From contig NZ_KL591003.1 in NCBI RefSeq assembly GCF_000716335.1, forward strand, positions 192,094 through 256,093: a stretch of DNA of 64,000 nucleotides. Direction: 5' to 3'. The notes below the pieces were generated by a model. It worked only from the letters and a program-made list of their open reading frames with translations. It was not told the origin of the DNA and did not search any database. Each line of letters begins with the position of its first letter. The stretch's first letter is position 1. Position numbers and translations under genes: made by a program. Origin of the DNA: Streptomyces sp. NRRL S-118. GTDB taxonomy: Bacteria; Actinomycetota; Actinomycetes; Streptomycetales; Streptomycetaceae. Positions 8,866-17,851 of this stretch are shown piece after piece.

Positions 8866-8985
8866 TCAGTTGCTGTGCCGGGCCAGGCTGTAGAAGAGGA
8901 TCAGTACGGCGACCGCCATCACGATCAGATGGAGCCAGGCGGGGGCGGCCGCCGCGTCCTGAGCGGCTGTCACGATGTGGTTCAC
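8866..8985 (-). CDS. 39-aa single-pass membrane peptide
   Basis: A 39-residue reading frame starts at GTG 8985 with an excellent GGAGGAACCT ribosome site directly upstream. The peptide has a short amphipathic start and one strong transmembrane segment, LHLIVMAVAVLILFYSLA (residues 18-35), ending RHSN. It converges on glpD, leaving 12 bases between stops, and is divergent from the hypothetical gene at 9098. The strong start signal and clean membrane segment argue that it is real. Its function is unknown. Confidence 0.6.
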   Translation of the reverse strand: MNHIVTAAQDAAAAPAWLHLIVMAVAVLILFYSLARHSN

Positions 8986-9097
8986 AGGTTCCTCCGTGTC
9001 AATTCGTGGTGTCATTCCAGGCGTTGACGCGTCATGCTGCGCGCGTACCCCGTGAACCGGCTCTGACGCGCGTACCGGAGGAGGGAGGGCCGAAAGC

Positions 9098-9577
9098 GTG
9101 AGGTTCGAGCAGGTCTTCACGTACGCGTGGCCGTACGGCGGCGGCGCGGCGGGGTCGACGCCGGGCACGTCGGTCCTGTCCGTCGCCCACGAGCCGGCGG
9201 AGGAGGGCACGCCGCGTCGCTGGCTGCTGCTGGCCGGGCTGCCGCACGTCACCGAGCTGCTGCCCTTCGACGACGCCGCGCAGGTCCGGGCGTTCGGCCG
9301 GGCGGTGCTCGGCCTGCGGTCGGCTCCCGCCGCCCATGAGCACGAGTTCCTCCTCGGTGAGGAGGGGCCCGAGGAGGAGCGCTTCGCCACCCTGCGGGTC
9401 GGCCGGGACGGGGGTGAGGGGACGCGTGCCTTCTTCTCCTACCGGTCGTACGTCGCCGTCCCCGGCCGGCCCGAGTGGACCTCCCCGGGGCTGGAGGTGG
9501 TCTGCCGCGACGTCGAGGTGGACCGGGCGCGGGCGGAGGCTCGCGCCCTGCTCGCCGGGCTGGACGGCGCCGGCTGA
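9098..9577 (+). CDS. Conserved-looking hypothetical protein
   Basis: The 159-residue, acidic, soluble protein starts at a GTG (MRFEQVFTYAWPYGGG) and has the regular codon bias of a Streptomyces gene. I do not recognise a domain. It has alternating hydrophobic segments (WLLLAGLPHVTELLPF, RAFFSYRSYVAV) and ends with a charged helix (DVEVDRARAEARALLAGL). It is divergent from the 39-aa membrane peptide and converges on the transporter gene with a 24-base gap. Confidence 0.65.
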   Translation: MRFEQVFTYAWPYGGGAAGSTPGTSVLSVAHEPAEEGTPRRWLLLAGLPHVTELLPFDDAAQVRAFGRAVLGLRSAPAAHEHEFLLGEEGPEEERFATLRVGRDGGEGTRAFFSYRSYVAVPGRPEWTSPGLEVVCRDVEVDRARAEARALLAGLDGAG

Positions 9578-9601
9578 CTCCGGTCGCCGGCCGGCCGCCG
9601 G

Positions 9602-10456
9602 TCATCCCGTGCTCGCCCCGGCACGCGCCAGCGTGAACACTCCCACGACGATGAGGCCGACCCCGAGCAGCTCCGGCACCAGCCACCAGCCGGTGCGTAC
9701 GTGCTCCTCGTAGAGCAGCACGCCCAGCACGAGGCTCACGCCCGCGTCGCCCAGCGTGAGCGCCGGCTGCGAGGCGACGAGCGGCCCGCCCTGCAGCGCG
9801 TGTTCCAGCAGCAGGAGCGCGCAGATGCCGCAGACGGCGAAGGCGTACGTGTGCCAGGTGCTGAAGAACGCGCCGACGCCGCTGTCGTCGAGGATGTGCA
9901 TGGACGTCTTCATCAGGGCGGCCGTCAGGGCGTAGCACACCGCGGTGGCGGCCCCGAGGCACCCCGCCCTCGCCCTGCCGGGCGGCCGGCGCAGTGCCGC
10001 GGTCGTCAGCGCCAGGACGACCACGGCGCACCCGGCCAGGGTGGGCACCCACCGGTCGAGCGGCACGTGCGTGCGGTTGCCCTCGGGGGCGGCCGCCATG
10101 AGCGCCAGGCCCAGCCCGGCGACGACGGCGGCCACGGCCGCCCACAGCGGCCGGGCCAGCCGCTGACGGTCCGCCAGCGAGCCGAACAGCAGGGCGAGGG
10201 GCAGTTCCAGTACGAACAGTGGCTGCACGAGGGCCAGGGGGCCGGTCGCCAGGGCGACCGCCTGGCCCACTCCGGCGACGATCACGGCCAGCATGCCGGC
10301 CAGCCAGATCGGTCGTCTCAGCAGATCGAGCAGCAGACCGGGCCGGAAGCCCTGTGCCTGGGGGACGGTCAGGGTGGCGCGGCGCTGGAGCACGGTGGCG
10401 AGCGCGTTGCTCGCCGCCGCGCACAGCGCGAAGAGGGTGGGGAGGAGGACGCCCAT
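9602..10456 (-). CDS. DMT/EamA-like multi-pass transporter
   Basis: The 284-residue protein has about nine or ten hydrophobic helices in two halves, as in the drug/metabolite transporter superfamily. It begins MGVLLPTLFALCAAASNALATVLQ, with QPLFVLELPLALLFG in the first half and LVASQPALTLGDAGVSLVLG in the second. The ATG at 10456 has an AGGA about 8 bases upstream; the open frame continues beyond it but without membrane-protein character. Its cargo is unknown. It is separated by 540 non-coding bases from the antiporter gene, so I place it outside the peptide cluster. Confidence 0.78.
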   Translation of the reverse strand: MGVLLPTLFALCAAASNALATVLQRRATLTVPQAQGFRPGLLLDLLRRPIWLAGMLAVIVAGVGQAVALATGPLALVQPLFVLELPLALLFGSLADRQRLARPLWAAVAAVVAGLGLALMAAAPEGNRTHVPLDRWVPTLAGCAVVVLALTTAALRRPPGRARAGCLGAATAVCYALTAALMKTSMHILDDSGVGAFFSTWHTYAFAVCGICALLLLEHALQGGPLVASQPALTLGDAGVSLVLGVLLYEEHVRTGWWLVPELLGVGLIVVGVFTLARAGASTG

Positions 10457-10996
10457 GCCCCGATCCTGGTGCGGCGGAGGGACAGGGGCGGGCCGACACG
10501 TCGGCCGCGGGGCCGGTGGGGGCCATCGGGGTGCGGTGGGCCCTCCAGGGCCGCGCCTCCCGACCGACGAGGGTCCCCGACGGGCGGAGGCGCGGGCTTC
10601 GCGCCCTGTCGGCGACTGCGGTTCTTTCGGTGGGTGCGGCCTCGGGGCCCGCCCGCGCGGGTGCGGCCTCCGGGGCCGGGGGCCCGCCCGGCGGAGGAAC
10701 GGGTACCGGGCGCTCCTCGCGGCTGCCGCTCCCGGTAGGCGTGGTCTCTCGGGCTGGGGCTTGCCCGGCGGACGAACTCCCCGGCCGACGACCGCGGTCA
10801 CCGGACACAGGGAACGGACACAGGGAACCCCTGACCTCTGCCGCCACCGGCAGCTGCGGCCTCCCGAGGCGCGGTCTCCCGACCGGGCGCGATCTCCCGG
10901 CGGATGCGGCTTCTCGACGGCAGCGGCGCCCCGGCCCGGCGGCGCATCCGCCCGGCGCCGCCCGGCCAGGGTTCGCGCCCGCCGGCCCGGCTCGGC
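10457..10996. other. Non-coding spacer, 540 bases
   Basis: No convincing gene was found on either strand. The DNA is extremely GC-rich and contains short degenerate repeats, for example GGACACAGGGAAC at 10803-10815, repeated with one base changed directly after. It may mark the left edge of the biosynthetic cluster. Confidence 0.5.
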
Positions 10997-12280
10997 TCAG
11001 GGGCGGGAGGCGGCCGTCGGCACAGGTTCCGGTCCCGGGGCCGGCGGGGCCGGCGGGCGGAGGCGCTGGAAGCGGGTGACGGCCGGGGAGGTGACCGCCG
11101 TGGTGATCAGGGCCACCAGCACCAGCATGGTGAACAGCTCGGGCCCGATCACCCCGAGCTCCAGACCGATGGACAGCACCACCAGCTCGGTCAGGCCCCG
11201 GCAGTTCATCAGGGCCCCGATCGACATGGCCTGCCGCCAGGACTGTCCGCACGCCAGCGCGGCACCGGCCGCCCCGCCCCACTTGCCGAGCACGGCGACC
11301 GCGAGCAGCGCTCCCGTCCACAGCCATTGCACTGGGTCGGTAGCCAGGGCCCCGATCTCCGTGCTGAGTCCGGTGTGCACGAAGAACAGTGGCAGCAGCA
11401 CCGGGACCACCACGGCGCGCAGCCGGGCGGACGACGCCTCGATGCGGCGGTGGCCGCGCGGTGTGGCCACGCCGAAGAGGAAGGCGCCGAACAGGGTGTG
11501 CACCCCGATCAGGTCCGTCGCCAGCGCGGACAGGCTCAGACCGCTGAACAGCAGGACCAGGACCGCCCCGTCGCCGGCCCGGTCCGTGCGGCCCTTCGCC
11601 CACCGTGCCAGCAGGGGACGGACCACCAGCAGCATGGCGGCGCCGAAGGCAACGGTGAGCCCCGCCGCCGTGAGGGCGTCGAACGGCGACCCCGCCGAGG
11701 TGAACGCGACCACCAGCGCCAGCAGGCACCAGGCGGCCACGTCGTCGACCGCCGCGCAGGCCATCGCGAGCGCGCCGAGCGGAGTCCCGTACAGACCGCG
11801 GTCCACCAGGATCCGGGCCAGCACCGGGAACGCCGTGATGCTCATGGCGACCGCGATGAAGAGCATGAACGGCATGAACTCGACACCGTCGGGCGCGAGT
11901 TGCGCGTACATCGGGATGGCCAGCAGCGCACCCAGCCCCAGGGGAAGCAGCATGCCCGCCTGACTGACGGCCACGGCGGTCCGCGAGTTGCCGCGCAGGG
12001 CACCCAGGTCGAGCTCCAGCCCGACGAGGAACATGAACGCCAGCAGACCGAGCTGTCCCAGCACCGAGGTGTACGGCAGGACCGACGCGGGGAACAACCA
12101 GTGCTGCGCCTCGGGCCACAGCCAGCCCAGCAGGGAGGGCCCGAGGACGATGCCCATCGTGATCTCGCCGATCACGGGTGGCTGGCCGAGGCGTCTGACG
12201 AGGCTCGCCCCGGCCTGGCAGGCGAGGATGGCGGCCGGGACGGCGACGAGCAGCGCGGGCATGGCTTCAGCTGCGGACAC
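10997..12280 (-). CDS. Cation:proton antiporter (CPA2/KefB-like)
   Basis: The 427-residue protein has 12-13 hydrophobic segments with the Na/H exchanger pattern: GQPPVIGEITMGIVLGPSLLG near residue 30, FLVGLELDLGAL near 85, a transport-site-like CAAVDDVAAW near 175 and a late MNCRGLTELVVLSIGLELG. It exchanges Na+ or K+ for protons in the membrane. The GTG at 12280 has AAGGAG 6 bases upstream, and the first 14 bases overlap the flavin reductase gene, so they are translationally coupled. Similar antiporters occur in other peptide clusters, where an export or pH/ion-tolerance role is assumed. Confidence 0.9.
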   Translation of the reverse strand: MSAAEAMPALLVAVPAAILACQAGASLVRRLGQPPVIGEITMGIVLGPSLLGWLWPEAQHWLFPASVLPYTSVLGQLGLLAFMFLVGLELDLGALRGNSRTAVAVSQAGMLLPLGLGALLAIPMYAQLAPDGVEFMPFMLFIAVAMSITAFPVLARILVDRGLYGTPLGALAMACAAVDDVAAWCLLALVVAFTSAGSPFDALTAAGLTVAFGAAMLLVVRPLLARWAKGRTDRAGDGAVLVLLFSGLSLSALATDLIGVHTLFGAFLFGVATPRGHRRIEASSARLRAVVVPVLLPLFFVHTGLSTEIGALATDPVQWLWTGALLAVAVLGKWGGAAGAALACGQSWRQAMSIGALMNCRGLTELVVLSIGLELGVIGPELFTMLVLVALITTAVTSPAVTRFQRLRPPAPPAPGPEPVPTAASRP

Positions 12281-12908
12281 CGGCGGCTCCTTCGGTCGGT
12301 ACGGATCTCGGCGGGAGCGGGATCGCCGCCGGCTGCGGCACGGCCGCCGCGGCGGACCACCCGGCGTAGCGGCGCAGACCGTAGAGGAGGGGCTGCGCCG
12401 CGGGGCGCACGCTGATGCGGCGCGCCTCCGCGAAGACCGCCGTGTGGTCACCGAACACGGCCGTCTCCACGACGGTGCAGTCGGCGACGGCGTGGGCGGA
12501 CGAGGTCAGGTGCGGGCCGCTCGCCCCGAGGGGCAGCCGCCACTGGGTGCGCTCGAAGCGGTCGGGCGCCCCCGAGGCGAAGAGGTCCGAGGTCGCCCTG
12601 GCGCGCTCGTGCAGCAGGTTGAGGGCGAACTGTCCCTGGTCGAGCAGCGCCCGCAGGGTCGGGCTCGCCGTCCGTATGCACACGACCAAGGTGGGCGGGG
12701 CGAGAGCGACGCTCGCCATCGAGCTGCACGTGAGGCCGCGGGGCCGGCCGTCGGCGTCCAGGGTGGTGACCACGGTGACACCGGAGGGGAACGCGGCCAT
12801 GAAGGGGCGGAGGTCCGCCTCCCGGAGGACGACGGCGCCTTCTGCGGCGACGGCCCCCTCGGTGCCGTCGCCGCCCGGGGTGTCCGGGTGCGGAGCGGAG
12901 TTGGGCAT
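12267..12908 (-). CDS. Flavin reductase (halogenase partner)
   Basis: The 213-residue protein matches the HpaC/Fre-like flavin reductase domain: FMAAFPSGVTVVTTLDADGRPRG, SMASVALAPPTLVVCI and FALNLLHERA are the usual FMN/FAD-binding landmarks. It would use NAD(P)H to make free reduced flavin. The halogenase gene lies directly upstream on the same strand and needs FADH2, so supply to the halogenase is the likely role. The ATG at 12908 has AGGGAG about 7 bases upstream, and its 3' end overlaps the antiporter start. It could also feed other flavin enzymes of the cluster. Confidence 0.9.
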   Translation of the reverse strand: MPNSAPHPDTPGGDGTEGAVAAEGAVVLREADLRPFMAAFPSGVTVVTTLDADGRPRGLTCSSMASVALAPPTLVVCIRTASPTLRALLDQGQFALNLLHERARATSDLFASGAPDRFERTQWRLPLGASGPHLTSSAHAVADCTVVETAVFGDHTAVFAEARRISVRPAAQPLLYGLRRYAGWSAAAAVPQPAAIPLPPRSVPTEGAAGVRS

Positions 12909-13090
12909 GTCTGACTCCCTGTGGATGACGATGCAGTGCGGCCCGGCACCCGGCGGACTGCGCCGGGCGCCGGGCCGTGGGAGCGGCGGCGGAAGCGGGG
13001 GCCCGGGGGTGGCCGCCGGTTCCGCGCCGGAGTGCTGCGGTGCCGGGGGAGGTGATGGGCCCGGCCCGAAGACCCGGACACCTGAGGGCC

Positions 13091-13114
13091 GGGGGGCCGG
13101 GGGGCCGGGGGGCC
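13091..13114. repeat. Tandem (GGGGGGCC)3 repeat
   Basis: Three exact copies of the 8-base unit GGGGGGCC follow one another in the non-coding gap between the halogenase stop and the flavin reductase start. G6 tracts like these could form G-quadruplexes on the plus strand and C-tracts on the transcript strand. Confidence 0.85.
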
Positions 13115-13158
13115 GGCGGTGGCGCGGGGCCTGGGGGGAGCCCGGGACCCGGCCGGGC

Positions 13159-14757
13159 TCAGCCGTGCAGCCGCTTGAGGTACTCGTAGGCGCTCGGCAG
13201 CGTCTCCAGCAGGTTCTGCTGCTGGCGCTTGACCGTCTCGAACAGCGGCTCCGCACCCGCCACCGACTCGGGCTTGTACGCCAGCGCCGGCAGGGGCGCG
13301 TCGGGCTCCAGGCCCATGCCCGCGAAAATGCAGTAGTAGCTGCCGTTGGTCCAGAAGTTGCGGAACTCGGCCTCGAAGTTGCCGTAGTACGTCGACTCGT
13401 CGGTGATCGGCGAGTTGATGGGCAGGCCGGCCCGGTAGGCGGAGATCTTCTGCTGAATGTTGTCGGGGAGGGTCAGCTTCTTGTTCGCCTGCCAGAACGG
13501 GGTGTCGTTGCGCGGCGCGTAGAAGAAGTGCGCCTGGATGAAGTCGCGGGTGTCGTCGAACATCACCTCGATCTCGTGGTTGAAGCTGTCGATCAGGCCC
13601 TCGTTGAAGGTCTTGTCGGGGAAGTGCTTGGCCAGCTGGTAGATCGCCGCGGTGATGAAGTAGATGCCGGTCGACTCCAGGGGCTCCAGAAAGCACGACG
13701 ACAGCCCGATGCTGACGACGTTCTTCACCCAGGCGCGGCGGTTGCGGCCGACGCGGAAGCGGATGTGGTTGAACGCCGTCGTCTCGGGGTCGAGGCCCCA
13801 CATGGCCGCGAACTCGGCCGTGGCCTCGTCCTTCTCGGTGAACTTGCTGGAGTAGACGTAGCCGGTGCCGAAGCGCCCCAGCATCGGGATCTTCCAGGCC
13901 CAGCCGGACGACATCGCGATGGCCGAGGTGTACGGCTCCACGCCGCCCGCCTCGTCGTCGTGCGGGACGGCGGTGGCGACCGCGCTGTCGCACAGCAGGT
14001 GGTCGCTCATGTCGACGAACGGCTCGGCCATCGCCTTGTTGATCAGCAGCCCGCGGAAGCCGGAGCAGTCGACGAAGAGGTCGGCGTCGAGCTCGCGGCC
14101 GCTGCGGGTGCGCAGCGCGGTGACGTAGCCGCGCGCGTCCTGACGTACCTCCGTCATCTCGTCCTGGACGTGGTGGACGCCCTGCTTCTCGGTGGCGAAG
14201 CGGCGCAGGAAGTCGGCGACGAGCTGGGCGTCGAAGTGCCAGGCGTAGCGGGTGGCGGAGCGGCCGTCGAGCCAGCGCGGCGCCTTCATCGCGTCCATGA
14301 TCGGAGGCTCGCGGAAGCAGGCGTAGTCGAACGGCTCGGTGGTGAGGCCGTCGTACTTGCGCTTGAACCAGTAGTGCGACAGGGGCGTCTGGTCGTAGTC
14401 GGGCAGCAGCCCGAACGGGTGGTAGAAGTGGTCGGGCCGGCCGTCGGGCAGCTCCCGGGCCGTGGCCTCGCCCGCTCCTTCGGTGCGCCAGTTCACGAAC
14501 CGCACCGCCATCTTGAAGCTGGCGTTGCACTCCCGCATCCACTCGTCCTCGGCGATGCCGAGGTAGTCGAAGAACGCGCGCTGCAGGTTGGGAACCGTCG
14601 CCTCGCCGACCCCGATCCGCGGAATCGTCGGGGCTTCCAGCACGGTGATGTCGACCGTGCCCTGGAGGGCCTTGCCGAGATACGCGGCGGTCATCCAGCC
14701 GGCCGTGCCGCCGCCCAGGATGACGACCTTCTTCAATCGGGTGTCGGTGCTGGTCAT
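13159..14757 (-). CDS. Flavin-dependent tryptophan halogenase
   Basis: The 532-residue protein is a full-length class A tryptophan halogenase: FAD motif [13 protein letters not shown] near residue 15, catalytic Lys82 in [10 protein letters not shown], the family GWAWKIP motif near 284 and the [15 protein letters not shown] segment carrying the active-site Glu. It chlorinates or brominates free L-tryptophan using FADH2, O2 and halide. Segments such as [20 protein letters not shown] and [20 protein letters not shown] closely resemble, from memory, the Thal/SttH/RebH group rather than the 5-halogenase PyrH, so the 6- or 7-position is likely. The flavin reductase follows. The ATG at 14757 has GAGGG upstream. 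The gene is divergent from the SARP gene. Confidence 0.95.
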   Translation of the reverse strand: MTSTDTRLKKVVILGGGTAGWMTAAYLGKALQGTVDITVLEAPTIPRIGVGEATVPNLQRAFFDYLGIAEDEWMRECNASFKMAVRFVNWRTEGAGEATARELPDGRPDHFYHPFGLLPDYDQTPLSHYWFKRKYDGLTTEPFDYACFREPPIMDAMKAPRWLDGRSATRYAWHFDAQLVADFLRRFATEKQGVHHVQDEMTEVRQDARGYVTALRTRSGRELDADLFVDCSGFRGLLINKAMAEPFVDMSDHLLCDSAVATAVPHDDEAGGVEPYTSAIAMSSGWAWKIPMLGRFGTGYVYSSKFTEKDEATAEFAAMWGLDPETTAFNHIRFRVGRNRRAWVKNVVSIGLSSCFLEPLESTGIYFITAAIYQLAKHFPDKTFNEGLIDSFNHEIEVMFDDTRDFIQAHFFYAPRNDTPFWQANKKLTLPDNIQQKISAYRAGLPINSPITDESTYYGNFEAEFRNFWTNGSYYCIFAGMGLEPDAPLPALAYKPESVAGAEPLFETVKRQQQNLLETLPSAYEYLKRLHG

Positions 14758-15119
14758 GGAGCAGCCCTCATTTCGGAGTCGGGAATCACGGTCGGGAGCC
14801 GAGGAGCTGGGGGGCACGACGCCCGGTGGGCGGGCCCGGGCCGGCCCACCGGTGTCCGCCGGGGCGGCCGTGTCCGGCGGACCGGGGCCGGTGAACCGCG
14901 AGGCCGTGCGGACCGGGGACCCGCCGGCGGACCGGGAGCCGGCGGACCGGGGCCGGAAACCGCCGGTGGTGTTTGCCCGGAACGTCGGATCCCCAGTGTG
15001 GAGAACCGCTCTATGACGGACCTACAGAGGCGGGATCCGGCCGGTATAGGGCGCTTGTAGAGCGGGGGAACAGACTCGCCGCAGGCAGAACGGCATACGA
15101 CGGCCCCCGGGAGGACGCG
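14758..15119. promoter_or_regulatory. Divergent intergenic region between halogenase and SARP genes
   Basis: This 362-base region must hold the promoters of the two divergent arms. It contains an inverted repeat CCGCTCTA (15006-15013) and TAGAGCGG (15058-15065), a TATAGG hexamer near 15045 that could serve as a -10 box, and a run of GGCGGACCGGGG-like direct repeats around 14875-14960. SARPs usually bind direct heptamer repeats near promoters; none was assigned with confidence. A GGGAGG ribosome site precedes the SARP ATG. Confidence 0.4.
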
Positions 15120-16181
15120 ATGACGACCGCGGTGACCGGAATCGCACGGCAGGCGGTACGCATCCGCTTCCTCGGCGACTTCGAACTGACCGTGAACGGC
15201 GCCCCGGTGCAGCGCTGGCGGGCCGGCAAGGCACGCGGGCTCTTCCAGTTCCTCGTGATCCACCGTGGTCAGACCCTCACCCGCGACCGGCTGTACGAGG
15301 CACTGTGGCCGGGCTCCGGCCGGTCCGCCGGGGACAGCTCGCTGAAGGTGGCCGCGCACGCGCTGCGCAGGGTCCTCGACGCGCACCCCGACGGCACCTG
15401 TGCGTCGGGGATCCGGCTGCACTACCGCGACTTCGGCTACGTCCTGGACATCGCCGACCTCTGGTCCGACGTGGACCGCTTCCAGGAGCTGGTGCACACC
15501 GGGCTGCGGGCTGCCGCCGCCGGCGACCGGGGGGCGGCCCGTGAACGGCTGCGGTCCGCGGTCGCCCTGTACGCCGGGGAGTTCCTGCGCGGCGAGAGCG
15601 CGGACTGGGTGGTCGAACAGCGCGAGTACCTGCGGTCGCTGGCGCTGCGGGCGCTGGAGGTGCTGCGTGCCGACGCCGCCGAGCGGGAGGACTTCCCCGA
15701 GCTCATCGAGGTCTGCCGGAGCACCCTGGGCATCGACCGGCACCACGAGGGGACCTACCGGGCGCTGATGACGGCGCACGGCAGGCGGGGCGAACACGCC
15801 TGCGTGCGCCGCTGGTACGAGCTGTGCGCGCGCCGACTGCGCGAGGACCTCGCGGTGGCACCGTCCCGGGAGACCGACCGGTTGCTGCACGCACTGCTGC
15901 CCGCCCCGGTGGTTCCCGCCGGGGGACCGGCACGCTCGCCCCTGGCGTCCTTTCCGTCCCTGACCTCCGCCGTGCAGGGCGGCGCCGCCCCGGGGCTCCG
16001 GCCGCGCGCGGTGCGCCGCGCCCGGCCCGACTCCCGCGCCGCGGCCGGCGTCCCCGGCCCGGCGACCGACTCGCGCGCCGCAGCCCGCGTCCCCGGCCCC
16101 GCGGCCGGTCCCGCGGCCGGTCCCTGGGCCGCCGTCCCCCGCCCGGGGCCGGGTCTCGTCCCGCCGCCGCGCATCCCGTGA
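15120..16181 (+). CDS. Small SARP-family pathway regulator
   Basis: The 353-residue protein has the SARP architecture: an OmpR-like winged helix (IRFLGDFELTVNGAPV to about residue 110) followed by a BTAD helical domain (about 115-260). It would activate transcription of cluster genes by binding direct repeats and recruiting RNA polymerase. GGGAGG lies 5 bases before the ATG at 15120. From about residue 265 the protein has a Pro/Ala/Arg-rich low-complexity tail with a 13-residue repeat (DSRAAAGVPGPAT, then DSRAAARVPGPAA) absent from typical SARPs. It is divergent from the halogenase and heads the plus-strand arm. Confidence 0.9.
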   Translation: MTTAVTGIARQAVRIRFLGDFELTVNGAPVQRWRAGKARGLFQFLVIHRGQTLTRDRLYEALWPGSGRSAGDSSLKVAAHALRRVLDAHPDGTCASGIRLHYRDFGYVLDIADLWSDVDRFQELVHTGLRAAAAGDRGAARERLRSAVALYAGEFLRGESADWVVEQREYLRSLALRALEVLRADAAEREDFPELIEVCRSTLGIDRHHEGTYRALMTAHGRRGEHACVRRWYELCARRLREDLAVAPSRETDRLLHALLPAPVVPAGGPARSPLASFPSLTSAVQGGAAPGLRPRAVRRARPDSRAAAGVPGPATDSRAAARVPGPAAGPAAGPWAAVPRPGPGLVPPPRIP

Positions 16182-16207
16182 CCGAGCGATCCAGTGAGGA
16201 AACCACC

Positions 16208-17851
16208 GTGACCGTGCTGACCGTGCCGCAGGGCTCCGCCGCACCGCCGGCCGAGCCGTCCCCGGGGCCTTTGCCGCCCCGCTACGACGACCACTGGATC
16301 GGGGGCCGCTGGACGGTCTCCGACGCCGACCGCCGGCTGGTCGTCACCGACCCCAGCACCGAAGCGCCGCTCGCCACGGTGCCCGCGGGCACCGCCCGCG
16401 ACGCCGACCTGGCCGTCCGCGCCGCCGCCGGCGCCTTCCCCGGCTGGTCCGCCACGCCCGTACGGGAACGGGCCGCGCTGCTGCGCCGCGTGGTGGAGGG
16501 CCTGGAGCGCAACGCCGAGCGGTTCGCGCGGACCATCACCGCCGAGGTGGGGGCCCCTTCCCGGATGGCCCTGCAGACCCAGGCCGGCCTGTCCGTCGGC
16601 ATGGCGGCGCACTGCGTGGAGACCGCCGCGTCCCATGCGTTCGAGGAGCGGGTCGGCCACTCCCTCGTGGTGCGCGAGGCCGCGGGCGTCGCCGTGTGCA
16701 TCACGCCCTGGAACATGCCGCTGCTGCTGACGGTGCAGAAACTGATGCCCGCGCTCGCCGCCGGCTGCACCGTGGTCCACAAGCCCAGCGAAATCACGCC
16801 GCTGCACGCCCGACTGCTCGCCGAGGTGTTCGCCGAGGCCGATCTGCCGCCCGGTGTGGTCAACATGGTCGTCGGCACCGGTGACACCCTCGGCACCGCC
16901 CTCGTCAGCCACCCGCTCGTGGACGTGGTCTCCCTGACCGGGTCCACCCGCGCCGGGCGGCAGGTGGCGGCCCTGGGCGCCGACGGCATCAAGCGTGTCC
17001 ACCTGGAGCTCGGCGGCAAGAACGCCTCCCTCGTCCTCGACGACGCCGACCTGCCGGCCGCGGTGGGCGCCACCGTCGACCAGGTCCTGTTCAACACCGG
17101 TCAGACGTGCCTCCAGTGGAGCCGGCTGCTGGTGCCCCGCGACCGCCAGGACGAGGCGGTGGAGCTGGCCGGACGGATCATGGACGGGTACGTCACCGGT
17201 GATCCCCGCGACCCCGCGACCGATCTCGGCCCGCTGGTGTCGGCCGCCGCGCACGCCCGGGTGAACGACTACATCCACCGGGGCGCCTCCGAGGGCGGCG
17301 CCCGCCTGGTGCGCGGCGGCACCGGCCGCCCCTCCGGCCTCACCACCGGGTACTACGTCCGGCCCACCGTGTTCGCCGACGTCGACCCGCTGACGACCAT
17401 CGGCCAGGAGGAGATCTTCGGACCGGTGCTGTGCGTCATCCCGTACGACGACGAGGAGCAGGCGGTACGGATCGTCAACGGCACCCGGTACGGGCTGCAC
17501 GGTGCGGTCTGGTCCGGCGACGACGGCCGGGCCGAGCGCGTCGCCCGCCGGTTCCGCACCGGCCTGGTGGACGTCAACGGCGGGTCGTTCAACCCGGCGG
17601 CCCCGTTCGGCGGTTTCAAGCAGTCGGGCATCGGCCGCGAGTGCGGGAGCGCCGGGCTGGAGGCGTTCCTGGAGACCAAGTCCCTGCAGCTGCCCGGCCG
17701 CGGGGGCTCGGGGGAACCGGTGGTCGGCCCGCGCCTGCGCGCCACCGCCCCGGCTTCCTCGACCCCACCGGCCGCACCCACCACACCGGCCGCACCCACC
17801 GCACCGACCGCACCGACCACTGTCCGCGACCAGGAGAGGAACGACGGATGA
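16208..17851 (+). CDS. Aldehyde dehydrogenase (NAD(P)-dependent)
   Basis: The 547-residue protein is a full ALDH: N-terminal WIGGRW, the VCITPWNMP cofactor region near residue 165, catalytic Glu in LELGGKN near 268, catalytic Cys in NTGQTC near 301, and QEEIFGPVL near 400. It oxidises an aldehyde to a carboxylic acid. In this cluster the natural candidate substrate is an indole-3-carboxaldehyde released by the threonine aldolase. The GTG at 16208 has GAGGAAA upstream. The C-terminal 30 residues are a Pro/Ala/Thr repeat tail (TPPAAPTTPAAPTAPTAP), unusual for ALDHs. Its stop overlaps the A-T gene start (ATGA). Confidence 0.92.
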   Translation: MTVLTVPQGSAAPPAEPSPGPLPPRYDDHWIGGRWTVSDADRRLVVTDPSTEAPLATVPAGTARDADLAVRAAAGAFPGWSATPVRERAALLRRVVEGLERNAERFARTITAEVGAPSRMALQTQAGLSVGMAAHCVETAASHAFEERVGHSLVVREAAGVAVCITPWNMPLLLTVQKLMPALAAGCTVVHKPSEITPLHARLLAEVFAEADLPPGVVNMVVGTGDTLGTALVSHPLVDVVSLTGSTRAGRQVAALGADGIKRVHLELGGKNASLVLDDADLPAAVGATVDQVLFNTGQTCLQWSRLLVPRDRQDEAVELAGRIMDGYVTGDPRDPATDLGPLVSAAAHARVNDYIHRGASEGGARLVRGGTGRPSGLTTGYYVRPTVFADVDPLTTIGQEEIFGPVLCVIPYDDEEQAVRIVNGTRYGLHGAVWSGDDGRAERVARRFRTGLVDVNGGSFNPAAPFGGFKQSGIGRECGSAGLEAFLETKSLQLPGRGGSGEPVVGPRLRATAPASSTPPAAPTTPAAPTAPTAPTTVRDQERNDG

